Assembly: GCA_963786445.1 (NCBI GenBank) | Contig: CAWAZU010000028.1 | Coordinates: forward strand, 1 to 64,000 | Direction of reading: 5' to 3' | DNA length: 64,000 nt | Source of the DNA: JAFKFJ01 sp963786445 | GTDB lineage: Bacteria > Pseudomonadota > Alphaproteobacteria > Acetobacterales > Acetobacteraceae | In this document: piece after piece, positions 42,213-49,776 of the stretch | Numbering within the stretch: the stretch's first letter is position 1 | How the letters are laid out: every line of letters starts with the position of its first letter | Program-made: the position numbers and the translations under genes | Notes under the pieces: generated by a model | What the model saw: the letters and a program-made list of their open reading frames with translations, nothing else | Database searches by the model: none | Told to the model about the DNA's origin: nothing

Positions 42213-43091
42213 ATGCCAAATCGAAGCTTTACGCCATGGCTCTTCATCGCGCCGGGCGCAATCTTCCTGTTGGTCGTCGGCCTCTACCCAGTGATCTACC
42301 TTCTCTGGGCGTCGCTCCACAGCATCCACCTGGATCAGCCCTATCTCGGCACGCCGTTCAACGGCCTGGGCAACTACGTTGACGTTCTGCAAAGTGCCGA
42401 TTTCCTGAAGTCCCTTGGCCTCACCGTGTTGGTGCTGGTGATCGCGATGCCGGCGGAGATCGTGTTCGGTCTCGCGGTCGCCTTGTTGCTGCACCGCCAG
42501 CGGCTTGGGCGGATGCGGGCCGTCGTGCGCGTGATCCTGGTCGTCCCGATCGCCATGACGCCGGTGGTCGTCGGACTGGTCGGTGACCTCCTGTTCAATA
42601 CGCAATTCGGGGTTGTCAATTATTTCCTGTCATTGGTCCGGCTGCCGCCGGTGGATTGGCTGGGCGAACCGATCACGGCGTTCAGCACCATCGTTCTGTT
42701 GCAAATCTGGCAATGGACCCCTTTCGTCGCTCTGGTGCTGCTCGCCAGTCTTACGACCGTGCCGCCTGACAGCGAGGAGGCCGTGACGCTGGAGACCAAA
42801 AGTTGGCTCGTGCGACTGCGCTATGTCCAACTCCCTTTCTTGTGGCCGGGCATCACGGCGACCCTGATCTTCCAAACCGCTTATATTTTGAAACTGTTTG
42901 ACATGGTCTTCACGCTGACGCGCGGCGGCCCCGGCAGCTCAACCGAACTGATCAGCCTGCAGATCCAGCGCCTGGCCTTCCGTGCCTTCGATGTCGGCCA
43001 GGCGGCCACGGAATCGGTGGTGCTCCTGGTGGCGACCGTCGTCCTGTCGAATCTCTATATCCGGTTCTTCTATCGCGAGGCGGCGGAGTGA
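42213..43091 (+). CDS. Polyol-type ABC permease 1 (MalF/UgpA family), module D
   Basis: 292 residues from ATG 42213 with AGGAAG upstream. Six membrane helices of the BPD_transp_1 family: TPWLFIAPGAIFLLVVGLYP at the start, ALLLHRQRLGRMRAVVRVIL, and the EAA coupling loop near PDSEEAVTLETKSWLVRLRY. It pairs with the next gene (GTGA overlap). No ATPase gene of the MsmK/UgpC/SmoK type is found next to it. Confidence 0.9.
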   Translation: MPNRSFTPWLFIAPGAIFLLVVGLYPVIYLLWASLHSIHLDQPYLGTPFNGLGNYVDVLQSADFLKSLGLTVLVLVIAMPAEIVFGLAVALLLHRQRLGRMRAVVRVILVVPIAMTPVVVGLVGDLLFNTQFGVVNYFLSLVRLPPVDWLGEPITAFSTIVLLQIWQWTPFVALVLLASLTTVPPDSEEAVTLETKSWLVRLRYVQLPFLWPGITATLIFQTAYILKLFDMVFTLTRGGPGSSTELISLQIQRLAFRAFDVGQAATESVVLLVATVVLSNLYIRFFYREAAE

Positions 43092-43921
43092 GGTGGCCCC
43101 GGAACAAGCTGCGCGCCGACATCGCCCACGGCATCGGGCTGGCCGCGGCGGCGGCGATCTTTCTCGCGCCGCCGCTGTGGATGGTTGGGTCCTCGTTCAA
43201 GACCGAGGATCAGATCTTCAGTATTCCGCCGACGTGGTTCTTTGGCCCGACCTTGGGGCATTACATCAGGGTCTTTGTGTCGATGGGCATGGGGCCGGCG
43301 CTTGGGAATTCGGTGTTCACCAGCTTGCTTTCCACCGGCATCGCGGTCGTGCTGGGCACGCCGGCTGGCTACGGCATCGCGCGCTTCAAGTTCCGCTTTC
43401 GGCGTGACGTGTGGTTCTGGTTCATCTCCAACTTTCTCGCCATTCCGGTTGTCCTGGTGATCCCCTATTTTCTGTTGGCGCGGTCGCTGCATCTGATCAA
43501 TACCGACATCGTGCTTGTTCTGATCTACCAGACCTTCTGCATCCCGTTGGTCGTCTGGCTGACCGCGGACCAGTTTCACGCCGTCCCCGTGGTCCTGGTG
43601 GAGGCGGCGAAGCTTGACGGCGCGCGCGAATTTCAGATCTTCCTGCGCGTGATGGTTCCTCTTGCCATACCCAGTATCATCGTTTCGGCGATACTCTCGA
43701 TGATCTTCTCTTGGAATGAGCTTCTCTATGCCATGATCCTGACGACGACCAGCGTGGCGCGGACCGCCCCCGTGACCGCGTTGACATTCCTCGGTGGGTA
43801 CACGATTCCGTGGGGCGAAGTGATGGCCGCCGGCACGACCATTGTGCTTCCGGTCGTCGTGTTCGCCATGCTCGTGTCGCGCTATCTCGTGCGCGGCCTG
43901 ACTCTCGGCGCGGTGAAGTGA
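43088..43921 (+). CDS. Polyol-type ABC permease 2 (MalG/UgpE family), module D
   Basis: 277 residues starting at GTG 43088, overlapping the previous stop. BPD_transp_1 features: WMVGSSFKTEDQIFSIPPTW, LIYQTFCIPLVVWLTADQF, and the EAA loop VLVEAAKLDGAREFQIFLRV. It forms the heterodimeric channel with the preceding permease. The operon continues after 237 bp with a dehydrogenase. Confidence 0.9.
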   Translation: MRWPRNKLRADIAHGIGLAAAAAIFLAPPLWMVGSSFKTEDQIFSIPPTWFFGPTLGHYIRVFVSMGMGPALGNSVFTSLLSTGIAVVLGTPAGYGIARFKFRFRRDVWFWFISNFLAIPVVLVIPYFLLARSLHLINTDIVLVLIYQTFCIPLVVWLTADQFHAVPVVLVEAAKLDGAREFQIFLRVMVPLAIPSIIVSAILSMIFSWNELLYAMILTTTSVARTAPVTALTFLGGYTIPWGEVMAAGTTIVLPVVVFAMLVSRYLVRGLTLGAVK

Positions 43922-44158
43922 CAGAGCGCGACGCCCTGCGCGGATCGATGCGAACCCCACGCGATCCCTGCGCCAACGCCGCGGCGCCTTCCATCGCCAG
44001 CGGCGTACCGCCGCGACGTATCGCGGGCACAATATGTTTGTTGCGGAATGAATTCCGTGGTTGTTTCCCGCCACTTGCACCTGTGGCGTGGCTGGCAACG
44101 ACGCAATGCGCGCCCGCCACAATGCGTCTCGGTCCAGGGGGTGGGAGAGAAGCCAGCG
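43922..44158. other. Intergenic spacer in module D
   Basis: 237 bp with no convincing gene; the downstream dehydrogenase frame extends back to 44048 but without a ribosome site. The sequence around 44025-44055 (GGGCACAATATGTTTGTTGCG) is the most AT-rich and could hold a promoter for the dehydrogenase gene. Confidence 0.35.
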
Positions 44159-45184
44159 ATGAGTGAGGCGCTTTACCTGCATGGGCCGCGCGACGCCCGC
44201 GTCTCGCCGTTCAACCTTCGCGAAGGCAAGCCCGACGAGGTGCTCATCGACGTGGCCGCCGTCGGAATCTGCGGCAGTGATCTTCACTATTACAAGGACG
44301 GCGGCATCGGCGCCGCGCTGATCCGCGAACCGTTTGTGCCCGGCCACGAGTTCGGCGGCTACCTGAACGACGACGTGCCGGCGCTTGGGCTTGCGCGCGG
44401 CACGCTGGTGGCGGTGGATCCGAACAAAGCCTGCGGCCACTGCGACTGGTGCCGCGAGGGCCACTTCAATCTTTGCCCGCACACGGTCTTCATCGGCGCG
44501 CCGCCGTTCGATGGAGCGATGACCGCGAAGCTGTGGGTGCCGACGTCTCAGATCGTCAAGCTGCCGCCGACGCTGGGTGCGCTCGCGGCGGTGATGCTGG
44601 AGCCGCTGGGCGTGGCAATCCACGCCGTCGATCTCGCCAAGCCCCGCCTGCTGGAGCGGGTGGTGGTGCTCGGCGCCGGCCCGATCGGGTTGCTGATCAT
44701 GCAGGCGCTGAAGGTTGCCGGCGCTGGCGAGATCTTCGTCGTCGAGCCGCTTGCGCATCGGCGCGAGATGGCGAGCCGCCTCGGCGCCACCGTTGTCGGC
44801 GAATCGCTCGCCGAAGTCCCCAGCTGGACCGATGGGAAGGGGTTTTCCCTGGTCTTGGAGGCGACCAACAACCCGCTCGGGTTCCGCGATGCCGTGCTGG
44901 CGGCGCGGATCGGCGGCCGCATCGTCCTCGTCGGCATTCCTGACGGCGACACCTACACGCTGCCAGCCGCGGATGCGCGCCGGCGCGCGCTGAAAATCAA
45001 GTTCGCCCGCAGGATGGGGGAAGTCTATCCGCGCGCCATCGACCTAGTCGTCTCGCGGCGGGTGGACGTGACCACGCTCGTCACCCATCGCGTCGACCTG
45101 GCAGCGACGCCCGGCGTGTTCCGGGCGCTCGCCGACAACCAGCCGGGCTACGTCAAGGCCTTGATCTATCCGAACGGACTTTGA
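44159..45184 (+). CDS. Zinc-type alcohol dehydrogenase, L-idonate/sorbitol-like
   Basis: 341 residues from ATG 44159, with GGGAGAGAAG upstream. MDR family: AVGICGSDLHYYKDGG (catalytic Cys), VPGHEFGG (His-Glu), and a full structural-zinc loop CGHCDWCREGHFNLCP, unlike the enzyme at 39297. Its Rossmann part reads VVLGAGPIGLLIMQALKVAG with Glu after strand 2 (FVVEPLAHR), so NAD is likely. The form resembles L-idonate 5-dehydrogenase and sorbitol dehydrogenases. It probably carries out another oxidation of the imported polyol or sugar acid. Confidence 0.87.
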   Translation: MSEALYLHGPRDARVSPFNLREGKPDEVLIDVAAVGICGSDLHYYKDGGIGAALIREPFVPGHEFGGYLNDDVPALGLARGTLVAVDPNKACGHCDWCREGHFNLCPHTVFIGAPPFDGAMTAKLWVPTSQIVKLPPTLGALAAVMLEPLGVAIHAVDLAKPRLLERVVVLGAGPIGLLIMQALKVAGAGEIFVVEPLAHRREMASRLGATVVGESLAEVPSWTDGKGFSLVLEATNNPLGFRDAVLAARIGGRIVLVGIPDGDTYTLPAADARRRALKIKFARRMGEVYPRAIDLVVSRRVDVTTLVTHRVDLAATPGVFRALADNQPGYVKALIYPNGL

Positions 45185-45201
45185 TCCAAAGGGAGAAACC
45201 A

Positions 45202-45255
45202 ATGAGGATCGGAGAGCCCAGCCGCGCAAAATTGCGCGACAAGGTCGGCAGAGCA
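45202..45255 (+). pseudogene. 5' stub of an operon gene cut by an IS66 end
   Basis: AAAGGGAG followed by ATG 45202 starts a frame (MRIGEPSRAKLRDKVGRA) that runs into GTAAGC at about 45256, the tip of an IS66-type element. The strong ribosome site and 17-bp spacing from the dehydrogenase stop show that a further gene of module D began here. Only 17-18 codons survive, too few to identify it. Confidence 0.5.
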
Positions 45256-45480
45256 GTAAGCCTCCGGTGACGATCGTCTTGTTTCGGTAGGCGGTGGCCG
45301 CTCATGTACGGCGCATGAGCAATGGCACGCATGAGGCTGCCACAGTGGCAGCCACACATGGCGAGGCGATGCCTCGGATCGAGATTGTGGCAGACCGGCG
45401 GCGGGCGCACCGTGTGGCGTTTCGGGCCAATGTGGCGGCCGAGTCCCTGGTGCCAAGCGTTCGCTGTAATACCAGCCCGC
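45256..45480 (+). mobile_element. IS66-family left end with tnpA fragment
   Basis: GTAAGCCTCCGGTGACG at 45256 resembles IS66 left inverted repeats. ATG 45314 opens a tnpA-like frame with the HTH start MPRIEIVADRRRAHRVAF and AESLVP, which breaks off at about 45470 where a minus-strand IS630 end begins. It differs from the tnpA at 47458, so it is a separate IS66 element. Confidence 0.6.
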
Positions 45481-45953
45481 CTAGACTTTGACACACGCCC
45501 AATCTCGCTGGCCAATGGAACGAATGCGGTCTGGGTCTTGGATCAGGAAATCCCAGGCCGCTTTGCAGGCGGCGACGATCGCGTCGTAGCTGTCCCAGAC
45601 GCGGGCACAAAGCTTGTTGGCCCGCAGGTATTCCCGGACATTCTCCATCGGGATCAACTCCGGCGCATAGGCGGGAAGCGGCAGCAGTGTCATGTTGTCG
45701 GGCAGCTTCAGATCGCCGCCCGTCTGGTGCCAGCCCGCGCCGTCGCAAATCAGCACGGCATGGGCGCGAGCCGCTACTGGAGTGCTGATCTCCTCGAGGT
45801 GCTCGTTCATCGCTTCCGTGTTCACCGTTGGCATGATGATGGCGGCGCCGACGCCGCGATCGTGGCAAATCGCCCCGAACAGGTAGGCGGAGTCGTGGCG
45901 GGCATCGCGCACCATCGGTGGGCGTGAGACACCCTGTGTCCAGCGTTGAGTTA
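45481..45953 (-). pseudogene. IS630-family transposase C-terminal fragment
   Basis: The minus-strand frame from about 45950 to the stop at 45481 reads the end of an IS630 transposase: AYLFGAICHDRGVGAAIIMP, AVLICDGAGWHQTG (second D), ELIPMENVREYLRANKL (Glu present) and a normal ending RSIGQRDWACVKV. The N-terminal HTH and first Asp are missing because the IS110 element begins at 45954. It is a different subgroup from the IS630 relic at 37663. Confidence 0.75.
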
Positions 45954-47159
45954 TCAGGCGGCGATTGTCATGGCTGCGGCGTGCTGCTGGGGGTCGTATT
46001 GGGTGTGGTTTTGCCATGCGCGCCAGAGGATGCGGACCCAGGCGCGGGCCAGGATGCGGACGGCGTGCGGGTGCTTGCATCCGCGCTGGCGGGCTTTGCC
46101 GTAGATGGCGGCGGCCCATGCGCAGGCATGTCGGGAATTGTCGGCGAAGCATGTGATGGCCAGCCGAAGGTTCTTGTTGCAGGCCCATCGGAACACGACG
46201 CCGCGGCGTTTTCCGGATGCGTGTGTGACCGGGCAGACCCCGGCTTCGGCGGCGAGTTGGTCCTCGGTGGGGAAACGGTCGCGGACGTCGCCGAGTTCGG
46301 CCAGGATCTGAGCGGCACAGAGGCGGCCTGTGCGCGGGAACGACATGACGATCCTGCCATCGGGCAGCTCGGCGACGGCGTGCTCGATGCGCGAGGACAG
46401 CTTGGCGATCTCCGGCACGAGGCGTTCGAGCACGCTGACCAGGGCGCGGGCGATCTCGCCACGGGCCTCGGCCTCGGCGTCGCTGGCAAGGCCTGTGGGC
46501 GCCGAGCGCAGGCGGTCCAGCAGTTCCGCGGCCGAGCGGCGGCCGCAATAGGCGTGCTGGGCGAGGAAGCTGGCCAGACGCTTCTCGCCAAGGCGGCTGG
46601 CGCTGTCGGGCGTGGGGTAACGGGCGACGAACGCGAGCGCGATCGGGCTGTCGATGGCGGCGAAGATGGCGGCCGCACCCGGCCAGAAGCTCTCCAGCAG
46701 GCTGCGGAGCTGGTTGGCCAGCGCCACCCGCTGGGCCACCAGGTCGTCGCGTCCGCGCACCAGGGCACGCAGGGCCTTGATGTCGTCGCAGACGGGCATC
46801 AGGGGACGGAAGCGGTGTCCGTCGGTGCGCAGGATGTCGGCCAGCATGTAGGCGTCGCCCGGATCGCTTTTGCCGCCGGCGGCGCGGTAGCGGGGCCGGC
46901 AGGCCTTGACGACGTTAGGGTGGATCGGGACCACCGGGTGGCCGGCGGCGACCAGGGCATCGACGACCAAGCCGGATGGCCGCTCGATGGCGATGGGCAG
47001 ATTGGCCGGCGCGCCGACACGCGCGAGCCTGGCCAGCATGTCGGCCAGGCCCGCGGCATCGTGGCGCACCTCGACGCGCAGAACGACGCGGCCCGCGGCA
47101 TCGATGACGCAGACGGCGTGGCTGGTGCCGCCCCAGTCCAAACCTGCGTGAAATGGCAT
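45954..47159 (-). CDS. IS110-family transposase (intact)
   Basis: 401 residues from ATG 47159. N-terminal DEDD (RuvC-like) domain: GLDWGGTSHAVCVID (first D), AIERPSGLVVDAL (Glu) and KSDPGDAYMLADILR (Asp pair). C-terminal Transposase_20 domain: MSFPRTGRLCAAQILAELGD, then AGVCPVTHASGKRRGVVFRW with the serine region typical of the family. IS110 elements move by a bridge-RNA-guided recombinase and leave no target duplication. The non-coding flank at 47160-47460 is where its guide RNA might lie. It interrupts the IS630 fragment. Confidence 0.88.
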   Translation of the reverse strand: MPFHAGLDWGGTSHAVCVIDAAGRVVLRVEVRHDAAGLADMLARLARVGAPANLPIAIERPSGLVVDALVAAGHPVVPIHPNVVKACRPRYRAAGGKSDPGDAYMLADILRTDGHRFRPLMPVCDDIKALRALVRGRDDLVAQRVALANQLRSLLESFWPGAAAIFAAIDSPIALAFVARYPTPDSASRLGEKRLASFLAQHAYCGRRSAAELLDRLRSAPTGLASDAEAEARGEIARALVSVLERLVPEIAKLSSRIEHAVAELPDGRIVMSFPRTGRLCAAQILAELGDVRDRFPTEDQLAAEAGVCPVTHASGKRRGVVFRWACNKNLRLAITCFADNSRHACAWAAAIYGKARQRGCKHPHAVRILARAWVRILWRAWQNHTQYDPQQHAAAMTIAA

Positions 47160-47457
47160 GTGCTGATCTCCTCGGGTTGCGGTAGCCTCGCCCGAGCCGG
47201 GAGATCACGCGGATCGCTCACTGACAGGCGCTCTGGCTGGCAAGCACTGGCGCTTCACCCTGTGGTCCGTCGGTATCTCCCGGCACCTGCCGCGCGGCTG
47301 GTCTCACGCGGGCCGTCGAGCGGCAAGCGAACCTGGCCGTCACGACAGGTGCTCGGGCTGGCGGGTGCTCCGCCGCTACGCAGCTTCGCACCCGCCAGCC
47401 CCAAGGTGCACCAGTGAGCCAACCGCGGCGCGGGTAGGGGCGAGTGCAGTGTTTGGG
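47160..47457. other. Non-coding flank of the IS110 element
   Basis: 300 bp between the IS110 transposase start and the next IS66 tnpA. No gene is seen. In the IS110 family the region upstream of the transposase can encode the structured bridge RNA. Here there are GC-rich inverted segments (for example GGCTGGCGGGTGC near 47355 and GCACCCGCCAGCC near 47388) that pair almost completely. Base 47415 onward (GTGAGCCAACCGCGG) may be the left tip of the IS66 element. Confidence 0.4.
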
Positions 47458-48114
47458 ATGAGGACTGTGTTTGCGGGTGGCGGGATGGATAGTGCTGGCG
47501 ATAATGCCATGCATCAGCACAGGCACGAAGGCGGCGAGTATCGGCGGATCGAGCTGATCACGGGCGTCGCCCGGCGGCGCCGGTGGACAGCCTCGGAGAA
47601 GGCGGCGCTGGTGGCGGAGAGCCTGGTGCGCGGGATCAATGTCTCGGCGTTGGCACGTCGGCGCGGAGTGGCGCGGGGCCTGTTGCAGACCTGGCGACGC
47701 GCGGCGTTGCGCGAAGCGGCCGATCGCGCCGGAATGTTCGTGCCGCTGCGCATCGAGGACGCAGCTGTGCCGGCGGAGTTCGGGCCAGCGAAGCCTGAGG
47801 CGGCCTCGTCGACACAATCTGGTGTCATGGCTGCAGCCGGGACTGGGATGATCGAGATCGAGCGCGGCGCACTTCGGGTTCGCTTTTCCGGATCGATCGA
47901 CGCGGCGGCGTTGCACGTCGTGCTCGCGCATGTCGGGCGGCGGGCGCGATCCTGGGTGTGCCGTCGCGACCGGGATTGCGGATCATGGTGGCGTCCAAGC
48001 CGATCGTTCCGCAAGGGCATGGATTGCTGGTGGCGCTGGTTGTGCAGGCGATCAGGACCGACCCGTTCGCCGGCGACGTTTTCATCTTTCGCTCCAAGCG
48101 CTCGGACCGGCTGA
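47458..48114 (+). CDS. IS66-family TnpA (HTH protein)
   Basis: Open from ATG 47458 (ATG 47485 and 47509 are in-frame alternatives). The HTH part reads ARRRRWTASEKAALVAESLV, VSALARRRGVARGLLQTWRR; the C-terminal part (IEIERGALRVRFSGSIDAAA) ends near HVGRRA as in other IS66 TnpA proteins. The frame continues beyond that point over tnpB to 48114 without similarity, so the natural stop has probably been lost by an indel near 47945. TnpA is needed with TnpB and TnpC for IS66 movement. Confidence 0.7.
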   Translation: MRTVFAGGGMDSAGDNAMHQHRHEGGEYRRIELITGVARRRRWTASEKAALVAESLVRGINVSALARRRGVARGLLQTWRRAALREAADRAGMFVPLRIEDAAVPAEFGPAKPEAASSTQSGVMAAAGTGMIEIERGALRVRFSGSIDAAALHVVLAHVGRRARSWVCRRDRDCGSWWRPSRSFRKGMDCWWRWLCRRSGPTRSPATFSSFAPSARTG

Positions 48115-48299
48115 AGCTGCTGGTGTGGGACGGTTCCGGGCTGTGCCTGGTTGCCAAGCGGCTGGAGAGCGGCGCGTTCACCTGGCCGCCGGTGCGCGAC
48201 GGTGCGGTGACGCTGACGGCGGCGCAGCTGCGGCTGCTGTTCACCGGCATGGACTGGACGCAGCTCGGTGCACGCACCATGGCGGTACCGGCCGAATAA
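47958..48299 (+). CDS. IS66-family TnpB
   Basis: 113 residues. Typical TnpB (IS66 Orf2): MVASKPIVPQGHGLLVALVV near the start, DVFIFRSKRSDRLKLLVWDG, LCLVAKRLESGAFTWP and an ending with MDWTQLGART. TnpB is an essential accessory protein of IS66 with unknown biochemical role. The frame is intact, but its partner TnpC is broken. Confidence 0.85.
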   Translation: MPSRPGLRIMVASKPIVPQGHGLLVALVVQAIRTDPFAGDVFIFRSKRSDRLKLLVWDGSGLCLVAKRLESGAFTWPPVRDGAVTLTAAQLRLLFTGMDWTQLGARTMAVPAE

Positions 48300-48356
48300 T
48301 TTCCGGGTAGCGCTGCACTCTGGCGAAACGCCTGCGCGGGTCCGTAGCATCCCGGC

Positions 48357-49430
48357 ATGGCCCCGATGTCGCGTCCCTGCCGCGCGAGCCGGACATCCTG
48401 ATCGGGATGATCGTCGAGCTGCGCGACCAGAACGGCAAGTTGCGCGGCATGCTGGAGACGGTGAAGCGGGCCTTGTATGGCGCGCGCTCGGAGAAGTTCG
48501 ACGCCGATCCGGCACGGCTGTCGCTCGGTCGCGGTGATGTCTCGACAACGCCGGCCGAACCGGCGCCGGATCCCGCCAAGCCACGTTCGCAGGACCAGCC
48601 CACGCGCCGCAAGCCAACACGCAACATCGGGGCGCTGCCGCAGCATCTGCCGCGGGAGGATGGGGTGATCGAGCCCGGGGTCGCCGCCTGCCCCTGCTGC
48701 CAGTGTTCTGCGACGACACGCCGCTGCCGGTATTGGATCGCACGCGACGGCGAACGCGGATCGCCCGATTGTGGTGCTATGCCGTGGATGACCGGCGCTG
48801 GCAGGGGCCCGCGCAGCCCGCGGTGGTCTACCGCTATGCCGAGGATCGCCGCGGCCGCCATGTGAAAGAGCATCTTCAGAGGTTCCATGGCGTGCTGCAG
48901 GTCGACGGCTATTCCGGGTATGACGACCTCGCCAAAGCCGATCGTCCGGGCGGCGCCATCACGCTGGCCTACTGTCTGGCGCATGCGCCGCGGGAATTCT
49001 TCGATGTGCACAAGCAGACCGCCGATCCTGATCGCTGCGGAAGCGCTGCGCCGGATCGGCGAGGTCTACGCGATCGAGGCCCGCATCCGCTGCCTGACCG
49101 CGGCGCAGCGCCTCGCCGTCCGCCAGGTCGAGACGACGCCGCTGATGGCGGCGCTGCGGTCGTGGCTGATGGAGCGGCTTGCCGAGATCTCGACGAAATC
49201 CTCGCTGGCGGCGGCGATCCGCTACACGCTCGGGCATTGGCAAGGGCTGACCGTGTTCCTGGGCGATGGCAGGGTCGAAGTGGACAACAACACGGTCGAG
49301 CGGAGCATCCGCCCGATTCCGCTGGGGCGGAAAAATGCCCTGTTCGCCGGCTCGGCCGCTGGCGGTGAACGCTGGGCCGTGCTGGCGTCGTTGATCAACA
49401 CCGCCAAGCTGCACGGCAGTCAAACCACGC
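48357..49430 (+). pseudogene. IS66-family TnpC transposase, deleted and frameshifted
   Basis: The N-terminal coiled coil (MIVELRDQNGKLRGMLETVK, ALYGARSEKFDADPARL) runs to ACPCCQ at about 48702. The sequence then jumps to FCDDTPLPVLD, so the stretch between the zinc-finger-like motif and the catalytic core is missing. The core continues in other frames (VLQVDGYSGYDDLAKADR, then LGDGRVEVDNNTVERSIRPI) and breaks off after LINTAKLHG at about 49415, where integrase-like sequence begins. It is inactive. Confidence 0.75.
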
Positions 49431-49606
49431 TTTTTGCGCGCTCCCCCGTTTCTCGCCATAAATGTCGAGAACCGACCCCAGTGTGCCGATACCCGCCCTC
49501 GCCGCGGCGCCCATTGCACGCTCCCGCCGCCGCTCCGCCACCGGGTCGGCGCCATCCTGTTTGACCCGGGTATGTAGCGCGCGGGCTTCGCTTCGGGCTT
49601 TCGCTG
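49431..49606 (-). pseudogene. Tyrosine integrase remnant next to the right att repeat
   Basis: On the minus strand from 49606, one frame reads ESAKARSEARALHTRVKQDG, then DPVAERRRERAMGAAARAGI, GTLGSVLDIYGEKRG and SAQKAW. This matches the end of the N-terminal arm-binding part and the start of the core-binding part of P4/DUF4102-type integrases found at tRNA genes. The first codons are cut exactly at the 46-bp repeat, where a stop follows in the same frame. The catalytic domain is lost at the IS66 junction near 49430. It is a relic of the recombinase that may have inserted this or a neighbouring island. Confidence 0.6.
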
Positions 49607-49652
49607 ATTCCTAATCCTGGGGCCGTGGGTTCGAATCCCGCCGGGAACGCCA
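49607..49652 (+). repeat. attR-like copy: 3' fragment of tRNA-Arg(CCU)
   Basis: Identical 46 bp to 8093-8138, covering anticodon loop with CCT, T-arm and encoded CCA. No tRNA 5' half precedes it; integrase-like sequence does. It marks the right border of the catabolic island, after which the chromosomal gene order begins. Confidence 0.85.
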
Positions 49653-49776
49653 ATTCCTTCAAATTGTTATAGGCCGCGGCCGATAGCCCCAAGCGAGGTC
49701 GGAACGCCCTGCGGACCGAATGCGGACTGGTCGGCCGGCCGGAGCTGCGGCATGGATCGGGCGCCTCAGGCGCGCC

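Larger units (their letters stand above)
8093..49652. mobile_element. 41.5-kb catabolic genomic island between tRNA-derived repeats
   Basis: The region is bounded by identical 46-bp tRNA-Arg(CCU) 3' fragments. It carries four transport and catabolism modules, two GntR and one LacI regulators, several insertion-sequence remnants and an integrase relic at the right end. No complete integrase, relaxase or conjugation gene is visible, so the island looks fixed rather than mobile today. Gene-border relics inside it (truncated M20 peptidase, broken EamA permease, a cut-off operon gene at 45202) suggest repeated rearrangement. Confidence 0.7.

Noticed and set aside
43070..44758. 562-codon minus-strand open frame opposite the permease and dehydrogenase genes
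   Set aside because: No family motifs and low-complexity His/Asp/Arg composition. It lies across two well-supported plus-strand genes.
49420..49692. 90-codon minus-strand ORF running through the tRNA fragment
   Set aside because: It reads through the reverse of the T-arm (the PAGFEPTAPG pattern), a well-known artefact ORF antisense to tRNA genes. The neighbouring integrase signal is in a different frame.
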